Position numbers and translations under genes: made by a program | From: Phycisphaerales bacterium | GTDB taxonomy: Bacteria; Planctomycetota; Phycisphaerae; Phycisphaerales; UBA1924 | NCBI GenBank assembly: GCA_947459215.1 | Contig: CANHCQ010000002.1 | Location: 124,001 to 188,000, forward strand | Length of the DNA: 64,000 nucleotides | Direction: 5' to 3' | Shown here: in pieces, positions 33,720 through 41,599 of the stretch | Layout of the letters: each line of letters begins with the position of its first letter | Numbering within the stretch: the stretch's first letter is position 1 | Notes under the pieces: model-generated | Database searches by the model: none | What the model was told of the DNA's origin: nothing | What the model saw: only the letters and a program-made list of their open reading frames with translations

Positions 33720-34505
33720 TCAGGCCCCGATGATGTTGACGCCGCAGTCGACGTAGAGGGTCTCGCCCGTGACGCCGGCGGCGAGGTCGGAGACCAGGTA
33801 CACGGCGGTGTTGCCGACGTCGGCGCCTTCGACGTTGCGGCGGAGGGGGGCGCGTTCGGCGACGCGGTCGGACATGGAGTCGGTGCCGCCGACGGCGCTA
33901 CTAGCCAGCGTGCGGAGGTAACCGCCGCTGATGCTGTTGACGCGGATCTTGTCACCACCAAGTTCGGCGGCGAGGTAGCGGGCGGTGGACTCGAGGGCGG
34001 ACTTGGCGACGCCCATGACGTTGTAGCCGGGGACGACCTTTTCGGCGCCGTAGTAGGACATGCAGAGGATGCTGCCGCCGCCGGAGCGTTGCATGAGGGG
34101 CTGGGCGCGGCGGGCCATGCCCAGAAGGGTGTAGGCGCTGATGTCGATGGCGTTGAGGTACGCCGCGCGGGGCGTCTGGACGAACTTGCCGAACTGGAGC
34201 CACTCGCGATCGGCGAAGGCGATGGAGTGGATCAGGAAGTGCATCTTGTCGAACTTCTCGGCGTAGGCGTTGAAGGCGGCGTCGATGTCTTCGTCCTTGG
34301 CGGCGTCCATGGGGTGGAGCCAGGCGTTGGACTGGTTGAGCTCTTCGAGGGAGCGCTTGGTGCGGCGTTCGTTCTTCTCACCCGGGAGGTGGGTGTAGGC
34401 GCAGGTGGCGCCGTGGTCGGAGAGAGCCTTGGCGATGTGCCAGGCGTAGGAACGTTCGTTCGCGATGCCGACGATGAGACCGGTTTTGCCTGTGAGCAGA
34501 CCCAT
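33720..34505 (-). CDS. fabI: Enoyl-[acyl-carrier-protein] reductase (NADH) FabI
   Basis: Last step of each fatty acid elongation cycle, reducing enoyl-ACP. 261 residues. The nucleotide motif is GLIVGIANERSYAWHIAKAL, followed by NAWLHPMDAAKDEDI, FLIHSIAFADREWL and the FabI active site SYYGAEKVVPGYNVMGVAKS with Tyr-x6-Lys, which separates FabI from FabG-type SDRs (Tyr-x3-Lys). The C-terminal part has RVNSISGGYLRTLASSAVGG. The start at 34505 faces nadC; the start region GGAACTCC/GGGGAG between them is short (about 75 bases) and probably bidirectional. Confidence 0.95.
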   Translation of the reverse strand: MGLLTGKTGLIVGIANERSYAWHIAKALSDHGATCAYTHLPGEKNERRTKRSLEELNQSNAWLHPMDAAKDEDIDAAFNAYAEKFDKMHFLIHSIAFADREWLQFGKFVQTPRAAYLNAIDISAYTLLGMARRAQPLMQRSGGGSILCMSYYGAEKVVPGYNVMGVAKSALESTARYLAAELGGDKIRVNSISGGYLRTLASSAVGGTDSMSDRVAERAPLRRNVEGADVGNTAVYLVSDLAAGVTGETLYVDCGVNIIGA

Positions 34506-34580
34506 GGGAACTCCTTCGAGGGGAGTTTAGTGTGGCAGTGGACGTGAGGGGTGGCGGTGTTGGCGTACGCTGGGGTTGTG

Positions 34581-35555
34581 ATGAAGGATGTGAACACGAT
34601 GTCGTTGGCGCGGATGTTTGTGGCGCTGGGCGGGCCGTCGGCGGCTCGGGCGGTGGCGGTGGCGGCGCGGGATGAGGATTTGGGTGTTGGTGGGAAGCCG
34701 GGGGATGTGACGAGTCAGGTGACGATCGGGGCGAGGGAGACGTGCGTCGCGCATGTGCGGGCGCGGCAGAGCGGTGTTGTTGCGGGGTTGGCGGCGGTAC
34801 CGGAGTTGGTGCGGGTGTTTGGGCGGCGGGTGAAGGTGGTGGTGGGGAAGGGTGTGCGCGATGGGGCGGCGTTCCGGCCGGGGCAGACGCTGCTGACGCT
34901 CCGCGGGCCGACGCGGGAGGTGTTGGGGCTGGAGCGGACGCTGTTGAACTTATTGAGCCGCCTGTCGGGTGTGGCGACGGTGACGGCGGCGTATCGGTCG
35001 GCGATGACGGCGAAGGGCCGAGGTGGGGGGAAGGTGAAGGCGGAGCTGTTCGACACGCGGAAGACCACGCCGGGGCTGCGAGTGCTAGAGAAGTACGCGG
35101 TGCGGTGCGGCGGGGGGCGGTGTCATCGCATTGGGTTGTTTGATGCGGTGCTGATCAAGGACAACCACATCGCGGCGGTGCCGTTGGGGGAGTTGACGAA
35201 ATGGGTGGAGGCGGCGCGGGGGCGGGCGGATCGACTGAAGACGGCGATTCAGTTCTTTGAGGTGGAAGTGGATTCACTGGAGCAGTTGGAGCAGGTGTTG
35301 GCGGCGCGGAGCGGAATGAAGGCGGCGGTGGACATTGTGCTGCTGGACAACATGCCGCCGCCGGTGTTGAAGAGGGCGGTGGCGATGCGGGATCGGCATG
35401 CGCCGGAGGTTGAGTTGGAGGCCTCAGGTGGCGTGAATTTGAAGACGATTGGTGCGATCGCGCGGAGCGGGGTGGATCGGATCAGTGTCGGGGCTCTGAC
35501 GCACAGTGCGCCGATCGTGGATTTGGGTCTGGACTTTGAGGACGCGAAGCGATGA
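34581..35555 (+). CDS. nadC: Nicotinate-nucleotide pyrophosphorylase (quinolinate phosphoribosyltransferase)
   Basis: Converts quinolinate and PRPP to nicotinate mononucleotide in NAD synthesis. The ATG at 34581 gives 324 residues; GTG at 34551 and ATG at 34599 are alternatives. Motifs: DEDLGVGGKPGDVTSQ, GLERTLLNLLSRLSGVATVT, the phosphate/substrate block FDTRKTTPGLRVLEKYAVRC, GGRCHRIGLFDAVLIKDNH, DIVLLDNMPPPVLKRAV and ELEASGGVNLKTIGAIARSG. Its stop overlaps the birA start (ATGA). NadA/NadB are not nearby. Confidence 0.94.
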   Translation: MKDVNTMSLARMFVALGGPSAARAVAVAARDEDLGVGGKPGDVTSQVTIGARETCVAHVRARQSGVVAGLAAVPELVRVFGRRVKVVVGKGVRDGAAFRPGQTLLTLRGPTREVLGLERTLLNLLSRLSGVATVTAAYRSAMTAKGRGGGKVKAELFDTRKTTPGLRVLEKYAVRCGGGRCHRIGLFDAVLIKDNHIAAVPLGELTKWVEAARGRADRLKTAIQFFEVEVDSLEQLEQVLAARSGMKAAVDIVLLDNMPPPVLKRAVAMRDRHAPEVELEASGGVNLKTIGAIARSGVDRISVGALTHSAPIVDLGLDFEDAKR

Positions 35556-36406
35556 GGTGGGCGATGCGCGGCGGGCCGAATGAGACTCCGATTGAAATGT
35601 GGCAAGACGCGATCGAGCGGGTGATCCGCGAGGAGCGGCTCGCGCTGGTGCGGCGGGTGATGGTGCTGGCGGAGACGGAATCGACGCAGGACGCGGCGCT
35701 GCGGGCGAGCGCGGATGGGGTGAGCTCGCTGGTGGTGGCGGATCGGCAGACGGGCGGGCGCGGGAGGTTGGGACGGCAGTGGGTGCAAGGCGAGGCACCG
35801 GATGAGGGGCAGAAACAGAAGGCGGCGCGGGGGCTGGGTGTGGCGGCGACGTTTGCGCTCGTGAAGCGAGATGTGCCGCCGGCGCGGCTGTCGATCGCGG
35901 CGGGGCTGGCGGCGTGCCGCGCGTGTGAGGTGGCGGTGGGAACGGGACAGGGAGTGAGACTGGGATTGCGCTGGCCGAACGATGTGGTGGAGCGTGATGG
36001 GGGGCAGCGGAAGTTGGCGGGTGTGTTGGTGGAGACCAAGGTGGAGACGGCGCTGGTGGGGATCGGGATCAATGTGCGGCACGACGCTGAGGATTTTCCC
36101 GCGGTGCTGGGCGGGCGGGCGGCTTCGACGTCGATGCTGGGGTCAGCGGCGACGCGGCTTGATGTGCTCATCGAGTTGGTGCGGCAGTTCGATCGGGCGC
36201 TAGGGATGGATCCGGATTCGCTGGCAGCGGAGTGGTCGCGGCGGGACATCCTCGTCGGGTCGAGGCGGACGTTCGAGCACGCGGGGCATCGGTACGAGGG
36301 GACGGTGCAGGGTGTGCAGCCGACGAGCCATATCGATCTGGTAACCGAGGATGGGAGACGGGTGCAGCTTCCGGCGCTCACGACGTCGTTGGTGCATGAG
36401 GGGTGA
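35552..36406 (+). CDS. birA: Biotin--[acetyl-CoA-carboxylase] ligase
   Basis: Attaches biotin to the biotin carboxyl carrier protein. 284 residues, overlapping the nadC stop by four bases, so translation is probably coupled. Motifs: LAETESTQDAALRASADG, VVADRQTGGRGRLGRQWVQG (the biotinyl-AMP-binding GRGRxGRxW loop), LGLRWPNDVVERDGG, KLAGVLVETKVETALVGIGI and a C-terminal SH3-like stretch, HRYEGTVQGVQPTSHIDLVT. There is no N-terminal helix-turn-helix, so it is a monofunctional ligase and not a repressor. A 30-residue loop (GEAPDEGQKQKAARGLG) extends the glycine loop region. Confidence 0.9.
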   Translation: MRWAMRGGPNETPIEMWQDAIERVIREERLALVRRVMVLAETESTQDAALRASADGVSSLVVADRQTGGRGRLGRQWVQGEAPDEGQKQKAARGLGVAATFALVKRDVPPARLSIAAGLAACRACEVAVGTGQGVRLGLRWPNDVVERDGGQRKLAGVLVETKVETALVGIGINVRHDAEDFPAVLGGRAASTSMLGSAATRLDVLIELVRQFDRALGMDPDSLAAEWSRRDILVGSRRTFEHAGHRYEGTVQGVQPTSHIDLVTEDGRRVQLPALTTSLVHEG

Positions 36407-36457
36407 GCGAGCGCTTGGTGGTGGAAATGGTGCGGGCTCCGCAGTCGCACGCGTTTG

Positions 36458-36495
36458 CACGGGCGGTCCGCCGAGCTGGGCCGGCAGTGGCACCC
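36458..36495 (+). repeat. Structured palindromic repeat, family A copy 6
   Basis: CACGGGCGGTCC ... CGAGCTGG ... CCGGCAGTGGCACCC. It keeps the order, the AGC core and the GGCACCC flank; the arms pair imperfectly. Located between birA and the agmatinase-family gene. Confidence 0.55.
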
Positions 36496-36539
36496 GAACG
36501 GTCAAGCCGTGATGCCCGGAGCGTCGATGGAGAGCGAGC

Positions 36540-37481
36540 ATGGGAAAGCAGACTGTTTTGCCGTCGGGTCGGGTGCAGCCTCGGTTTGCGGGGATTTGTA
36601 CGTTTTTGAGGGCGCCGCGGCTCAGCGATGTCACGCCGGCGAACAGCCCGGTGGATTGGGCGATCTACGGCGTGCCGTTTGATGGTGGGGTGACGTTCCG
36701 GCCCGGGGCGCGGTTTGGGCCGCGGGCGGTGCGGGATGCGAGCCAGTACATCAAGCCGTACTCGATTGAGCTCGGTGTGAATGTGGCGGAGCGGTGGAGC
36801 GTGGCGGATGCGGGCGATGCGCCGGTGCTGCCGTATTCGTGCAAGGACACGATGGAGAGTGTCGTTGCGTTTGCACGCGGGCTTGGTGATGCGCAGACGC
36901 GGCTGCTCGCGGTCGGCGGGGATCACTCGATCGCGTACGCGAACATGCGGGCGGTGTGGGAGAAGCGTGGGAAGCGTGGACTCGCCGTGGTGCATTTCGA
37001 TGCGCACATGGACACGGTGGACAGCGTGTGGGGCGAGAAGTGGGGGCACGCGTCGCCGTTCATTCGGGCGATTGAAGAGGGGATCGTGGATCCGAAGGCG
37101 ATGATCTCGATCGGGATCCGGGGGACGCTCAACACGGCGGCGGATCTGGACTTCGCAAAGCAGCACGGCGTGACGATCGTGACGATGGACGAGTGGCGGC
37201 GGAACGGTGCGGCGACTCTGGCGGCCTTCGTCGCGCGGACAAAGGGGCGCGAGACGTATCTGACATTTGATGTGGACGCGGTCGATCCGGCGTTTGCGCC
37301 CGGAACGGGGACGCCGGTGGCGGGCGGGTTCACGAGCGCGGAGGCGTTGGCGGCGGTGCGGTCGCTGCGTGGGGTAAACCTTGTGGGCGCGGATATTGTC
37401 GAGGTGTTGCCGGATCGTGATGTGTCGGAGATCACGGCGATGCTGGCGGGGCAGTTGATGCTGGATGTGATGGCGGTGTGA
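36540..37481 (+). CDS. speB: Agmatinase/arginase family ureohydrolase
   Basis: Mn-dependent ureohydrolase, 313 residues. Metal ligands are seen in AVGGDHSIAYAN (His), VVHFDAHMDTVDS (Asp, His, Asp) and LTFDVDAVDPAFAPGTGTP (Asp pair), and GAFGPRAVRD-like sequence RPGARFGPRAVRDASQYI gives the subunit contact. The sequence GTGTPVAGGFTSAEAL is close to agmatinases, which turn agmatine into putrescine and urea, but guanidinobutyrase or formimidoglutamase activity is not excluded. The ATG at 36540 follows family A copy 6 with 44 bases between. It is convergent with the tricorn-like gene. Confidence 0.85.
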   Translation: MGKQTVLPSGRVQPRFAGICTFLRAPRLSDVTPANSPVDWAIYGVPFDGGVTFRPGARFGPRAVRDASQYIKPYSIELGVNVAERWSVADAGDAPVLPYSCKDTMESVVAFARGLGDAQTRLLAVGGDHSIAYANMRAVWEKRGKRGLAVVHFDAHMDTVDSVWGEKWGHASPFIRAIEEGIVDPKAMISIGIRGTLNTAADLDFAKQHGVTIVTMDEWRRNGAATLAAFVARTKGRETYLTFDVDAVDPAFAPGTGTPVAGGFTSAEALAAVRSLRGVNLVGADIVEVLPDRDVSEITAMLAGQLMLDVMAV

Positions 37482-37494
37482 GGGGGGGAGTTTA

Positions 37495-37596
37495 CCACGG
37501 AGACACAGAGGCACGGAGAGATGCATTTGGCCGAAGGCATCCGGTCAGGATTGCCTTGCACCCAATGTCTCTCTCGGTGCCTCTGTGTCTCTGTGG
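37495..37596. repeat. 27-bp inverted repeat (CACGGAGACACAGAGGCAC family)
   Basis: The left arm (37495-37521) and right arm (37570-37596) pair at about 25 of 27 positions; the core CACGGAGACACAGAGGCAC is followed by GGAGAGA, and the right arm ends CTCTGTGTCTCTGTGG. The loop is 48 bases. A solo arm is at 2608-2638. Confidence 0.85.
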
Positions 37597-37641
37597 TGAG
37601 TTCGTTCTGTGGTGGCATGAGTCCGTGATCGAGAGCCATTG

Positions 37642-37679
37642 CACTGCTTGACCTCCAAGCAGGTCAAGCAGTGGCACCC
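37642..37679 (+). repeat. Structured palindromic repeat, family A copy 7 (best copy)
   Basis: Perfect 13-bp arms CACTGCTTGACCT (37642-37654) and AGGTCAAGCAGTG (37661-37673), loop CCAAGC, flanked by GGCACCC. It lies between convergent speB and the tricorn-like gene. Confidence 0.85.
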
Positions 37680-37686
37680 GATCGGG

Positions 37687-37753
37687 TTGGTCCCTTGATG
37701 GGACCAAAGGCGAATACAAACCCACCCCCCGGCCCCCTCCCTCTGGGAGGGGG
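37687..37753. repeat. Two further perfect palindromes in the same intergenic gap
   Basis: TTGGTCCC/GGGACCAA (37687-37694 and 37700-37707) with loop TTGAT, and family B CCCCCTCCC/GGGAGGGGG (37733-37741 and 37745-37753) with loop TCT. Both precede the stop of the tricorn-like gene at 37760. Confidence 0.75.
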
Positions 37754-37759
37754 AGTGAG

Positions 37760-40700
37760 TCACTGCGGCTCTTTGGCGCGGGTGAGGAGTTCCTTCACGG
37801 CGGCTTCGAGCTGCGGGTCGGTGCCGGCGGCTTCGTCGACGGGAGTCTGGGGGACGGCGATGTCGGGCTGGGCGCCGTAGATGTCCATGTCTTTGTGGTC
37901 TTTGCTGACGTACCAGCCGCGGCCGGGGGTGCGGACCTGGGTGCCGTCGATGAGGGAGGCGGCGCCGGTGGAGATCACTCCGCCGTAGGTGGTGGTGCCG
38001 ACGACCTTGCCTCGGCCGATGTTCCGGATGGCGTGGGCGAAGATTTCGGCGTTGGAGAAGGAGTTTTCGTTGATGAGGACGCTGATCTCGCGGCTGTAGC
38101 CGTAGATGAGGCGGCGGTCGCGTGGGTAGGCGTCGCGCTTGACGGTGGCGGGGTCGACGCCGCGGCTGGCGGCGTAGGCGTGGCGGGGTGCGGTGAGGGA
38201 GGCGAGCAGGATGTCGGCGGTGCTGCCGCCGCCGTTGTCGCGGACGTCGATGACAAGGCCGAGCTTGCCGTCGGCGGCGGCGAAGAGATCGCGTTCGTAA
38301 TCGTCGACCGACGGCTGGCTCATGGCTCGGATGTGGAGGTAGCCGAGTTTGCCGCCGGAGAGCTTTTCGACCATGGCGCGGCGCTGCTCGCACTCGTCGT
38401 CGTAGCGGAGGTTGACATCGGCGCCGCTGGACATCGGGGTGATGAGGATGGTGCGGGGCTTGATGAGACCATCGGGGCCGGGCACATCGGTCTTGCGGCT
38501 GAAGGTGACGAGGGTTTCCTTGCCCGCCTTACCGATGAGCGCGGCGGCGAGGTCCACGTTGGGGCGTGAGGTCGGATCGGCGGCGAGCTTCTCGCCATCG
38601 ATCATGGTGATCACGTCGCCGGACTGCAGGCGCACGGCCTTGGGATCGGTCGGGCCTTCGGCGGGTGAGCGGGGGACGATGCGGGTGATCTCGTAGCCGC
38701 CGGATGCGGGCTTGTGGTCGATGCCGAGGTAACCGGTGTTGATCTGGCCGGGGCCGGAGCCCGGGGGTGCGAAGACGCCCATGTGCGAGCCTTCGAGATC
38801 GCCGAAGAGCATCATGGTGACGGCGGCGAACTCGGGCGCGGTGCGGGTCTTCTCGGCGAGGGTGACGTAGCGGGCGGCGAGGCCGGTCCAGTTGAGCCCC
38901 TTGAGGGTGGGGTGGTAGAACGTGTTGCCGAGGATGCGGGCGGCTTCCATGAACTTGTGACGCTGCTGGGCGGCGACATCGATGGTGATGGGCGCGTCGA
39001 TGGGGAGCGTGTCGACCTTGCCACCGGCGAAGGTGGAGGAGTTGAGCGAGCCGCCTCCGCCGCCGGGGGTGGACTTGATGAAGGTGACTTTGTCGCCGGT
39101 GAGCGAGGCGGTGAGGGCGCCGACGCCGCCTGAGGTGATGGTCTTGCGATCGTCGCCTTTGTAGGAGATAGAGACGAGTGAGGGATCGGGTTCGCCGGCG
39201 GCGACGAAGGCGATGCGATCACCGGCGGGGGTGATGGCGAGCTGGCCGGAGCCGGTGGGCGTGCCGCTGGTCAGGCGGCGGACGCGGAGATAGGAGTCGT
39301 CGGTATCGAAGCGGAGCGGCTTGGCGGGCTCGGGCTTCTTGTCTTCCTTCTTTTCGTCGGACTTCTTTTCGTCCTTCTTGTCATCGGCCTTGGCTGCGTC
39401 GTCGGCCTTGGCTTCCGGCTTGGGTTCTTCTTTGGTTTCGGGCTTGGCTTCGGGCTTGGCTTCGGCGGGCTTATCCCATTCGACGGCGTCGATGGGCTTG
39501 CGCTTCTTCGCGGCTTCGCCGGCCTTCTTGAAGTACTCGTCGAGTTCGTAGGGGCGGAGAGTTTCGAGGGATTTGTCGAGGAAGAGCGCGGAGACTTGAT
39601 ACTGGAAGTTGTTCTCGCCGCGTTCGCTGAGGAAGTAGAGCACCTTGCCGTCGGCGGAGAGGCGGGGGGCGATGTCGAGGTCGGGATGCCGCGTCAGGTT
39701 GACGGCAGGCGGGGTCTTGCCGTCGTCGCCGGGCTTGGTGTCGAAGAGCCAAACATCGGAGTTGAAATCGAGGTCTTCGTTCGCGTAGACGATGTGGCGC
39801 GAGTCGGAGGCCCAGGAGATGTCGGCGCTGTTCCAGCCTTCCCAGAGGACGCGGCAGTTCCTGGTGGCGAGGTCCATCAGGATGGTGTCGCCCAGACCGC
39901 GGTTGAAGATGAGTTGCTTGCCGTCGGGGGAGGGGGTGGGGTTGGTGAGTTCGGGGCCGAAGACGCCGTCGTTCTTGCCGGGGGCGAGGTTGGCGGGCTC
40001 GAGCTTGTGGACGGTGAAGGTGATGGACTCGGCCCAGCGCTTGGCGTAATCAGGCTTGTCTTTCTTGGGTTCCTTCTTGTCTTCCTTTTTGTCGCCCTTG
40101 TCGTCGGACTTTTTCTCGTCCGACTTTTCGGCGTCGGGCTTCTTCTCCGCGTCGGCGGGCTTGTCGTCTTTCTTTTCTTCGGGCTTCTTTTCCTCAGCCT
40201 TCTTTTCTTCGGCGGGGATCAGGTCGCTCTTGCTGAGCGCGACGGTGGCGTAGTAGAGCTGGTTGGTGCCGGTGTCGTCGGAGGAGAAGTAGAGGACGCG
40301 GTTGTCGGGGCTCCAGGCGAGGTTTCGGGCGCGGCCGTTGCCCGTGGTGACGCGGCGGGTGGGGAAGTTCTCATCAGTGCAGCGGACGAAAACCTGGCCG
40401 CGGGCGATGACGGCGATGGTCTTGCCGTCGGGGCTGAGGGCTTGCTCGCTGATCTCGCGGCCAACGTTGAGGCGCTGGGTGTCGAGGTCGGCGAAGTCGG
40501 CGGAGAAGGTGATCGACACTGGTTGAGGCTTGGCGTTGTTGTTGAGGTCGAGGGTGTAGAGGGTGTCCCAGAGGACGAAGGCGGCGGCGGTGCCGGAGGC
40601 GTTGACGCCGAGGTCGCGCACGCCGTGGCCGATGGTGAGTTCGGTTGCGGTGGGCTGAAAATTGGTGACGTCGATGGCGGCGTCGTCGTTCTTGCCGGCG

Positions 40701-41479
40701 GGGATGCGGCGGATGTTGTACTCACCGGACTTGGAGGAGACGTAGAGGACGGAGCCGTCGGCGAGGGGCCAGGCGTCGGCGTCGCTGGCGGCGTCGGCTG
40801 TGAGGCGTTCGAGTGCGTTGTTTGTGGTGCTCAGCTTCCAGAGGTCTGGGGCGCCGGCGCCGCGGTACTTGGGGCGAGTGAAGTCGGCGCGGCCGCGGGT
40901 GAAGGTGATGAAGGAGCCGTCGGGGGACATGCGGGGCAGGCCGCCGAAGGCGTCGGAGATGCGTTCGATGGGGCCGCCGTTGACGGAGACGCGGTAGAGG
41001 CGGGTGCTGCGAAAGATGGAGGGTTCGTGGGAGGCGCCGAAGAGCAGGGCGGAGCCGTCGCTGGTGAAGCCGCCGAGGGATTGGGCGCGGTCGACCGTGG
41101 TGACGCGGCGGGCGACGCCGAGGGCGACGCCGCCATTCGCGCGGTCGATCGAGGCGATGTAAAGATTGCGAGGGCCGTCGCGTTCAGATTCGAAGGCGAG
41201 GGACTTGCCATCGGGCGAGAAGATGGCGCGGCGGTCGTCGGCGGGGTGGGAGGTGAGTCGGGTGGCGACGCCGCCGGTGCGGGCGACGGCCCAGAGATCG
41301 CCGGCGGCGGAGAAGACGACGAGTTGGCCGTCGGGGCTGATGGTGGGGAGTTGGATGAGGCCGGTGCGGGCGGCGGACGCTTGCTGCGTCGGCGGCGTGG
41401 TCGGCGCGGGCTGTGCGAGGGCGCAGCCGGCGAGGAGGAGAGCGGGGGAGACGATGAAGACGAGGTGAGAGGTTCGCAT
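37760..41479 (-). CDS. Tricorn-like protease, exported (beta-propeller, PDZ and S41 domains)
   Basis: A 1239-residue peptidase related to archaeal tricorn. The N-terminus MRTSHLVFIVSPALLLAGCA has a lipobox, LLAGC, so it is likely a periplasmic lipoprotein and not cytosolic like the archaeal enzyme. Residues about 40-400 form WD/PD40-type propeller repeats (LPTISPDGQLVVFSAAGDLW and similar). Two Lys/Glu/Asp-rich linkers follow (EEKKAEEKKPEEKKDD and a later one near 740). The core C1 has SHMG near residue 898, matching the tricorn Ser-His pair, then a PDZ domain (VRLQSGDVITMIDGEKLA) and the S41 core with YLHIRAMSQP and the nucleophile Ser in INENSFSNAEIFAHAI near residue 1141. Residues I cannot align with certainty: the catalytic Glu. 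No partner peptidase genes are adjacent. Confidence 0.88.
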   Translation of the reverse strand: MRTSHLVFIVSPALLLAGCALAQPAPTTPPTQQASAARTGLIQLPTISPDGQLVVFSAAGDLWAVARTGGVATRLTSHPADDRRAIFSPDGKSLAFESERDGPRNLYIASIDRANGGVALGVARRVTTVDRAQSLGGFTSDGSALLFGASHEPSIFRSTRLYRVSVNGGPIERISDAFGGLPRMSPDGSFITFTRGRADFTRPKYRGAGAPDLWKLSTTNNALERLTADAASDADAWPLADGSVLYVSSKSGEYNIRRIPAGKNDDAAIDVTNFQPTATELTIGHGVRDLGVNASGTAAAFVLWDTLYTLDLNNNAKPQPVSITFSADFADLDTQRLNVGREISEQALSPDGKTIAVIARGQVFVRCTDENFPTRRVTTGNGRARNLAWSPDNRVLYFSSDDTGTNQLYYATVALSKSDLIPAEEKKAEEKKPEEKKDDKPADAEKKPDAEKSDEKKSDDKGDKKEDKKEPKKDKPDYAKRWAESITFTVHKLEPANLAPGKNDGVFGPELTNPTPSPDGKQLIFNRGLGDTILMDLATRNCRVLWEGWNSADISWASDSRHIVYANEDLDFNSDVWLFDTKPGDDGKTPPAVNLTRHPDLDIAPRLSADGKVLYFLSERGENNFQYQVSALFLDKSLETLRPYELDEYFKKAGEAAKKRKPIDAVEWDKPAEAKPEAKPETKEEPKPEAKADDAAKADDKKDEKKSDEKKEDKKPEPAKPLRFDTDDSYLRVRRLTSGTPTGSGQLAITPAGDRIAFVAAGEPDPSLVSISYKGDDRKTITSGGVGALTASLTGDKVTFIKSTPGGGGGSLNSSTFAGGKVDTLPIDAPITIDVAAQQRHKFMEAARILGNTFYHPTLKGLNWTGLAARYVTLAEKTRTAPEFAAVTMMLFGDLEGSHMGVFAPPGSGPGQINTGYLGIDHKPASGGYEITRIVPRSPAEGPTDPKAVRLQSGDVITMIDGEKLAADPTSRPNVDLAAALIGKAGKETLVTFSRKTDVPGPDGLIKPRTILITPMSSGADVNLRYDDECEQRRAMVEKLSGGKLGYLHIRAMSQPSVDDYERDLFAAADGKLGLVIDVRDNGGGSTADILLASLTAPRHAYAASRGVDPATVKRDAYPRDRRLIYGYSREISVLINENSFSNAEIFAHAIRNIGRGKVVGTTTYGGVISTGAASLIDGTQVRTPGRGWYVSKDHKDMDIYGAQPDIAVPQTPVDEAAGTDPQLEAAVKELLTRAKEPQ

Positions 41480-41599
41480 GAGGGGTCGTGGGAAGGGGTG
41501 CGGAGCGCCGCGAGGGGGCGACTGGGGGAAAGGGATACCTTACCAAAGCCTTGGGGGTGCGAGTTTTGCGTGGAATCCCGGTGGCGGCGGGGGGGCAGG

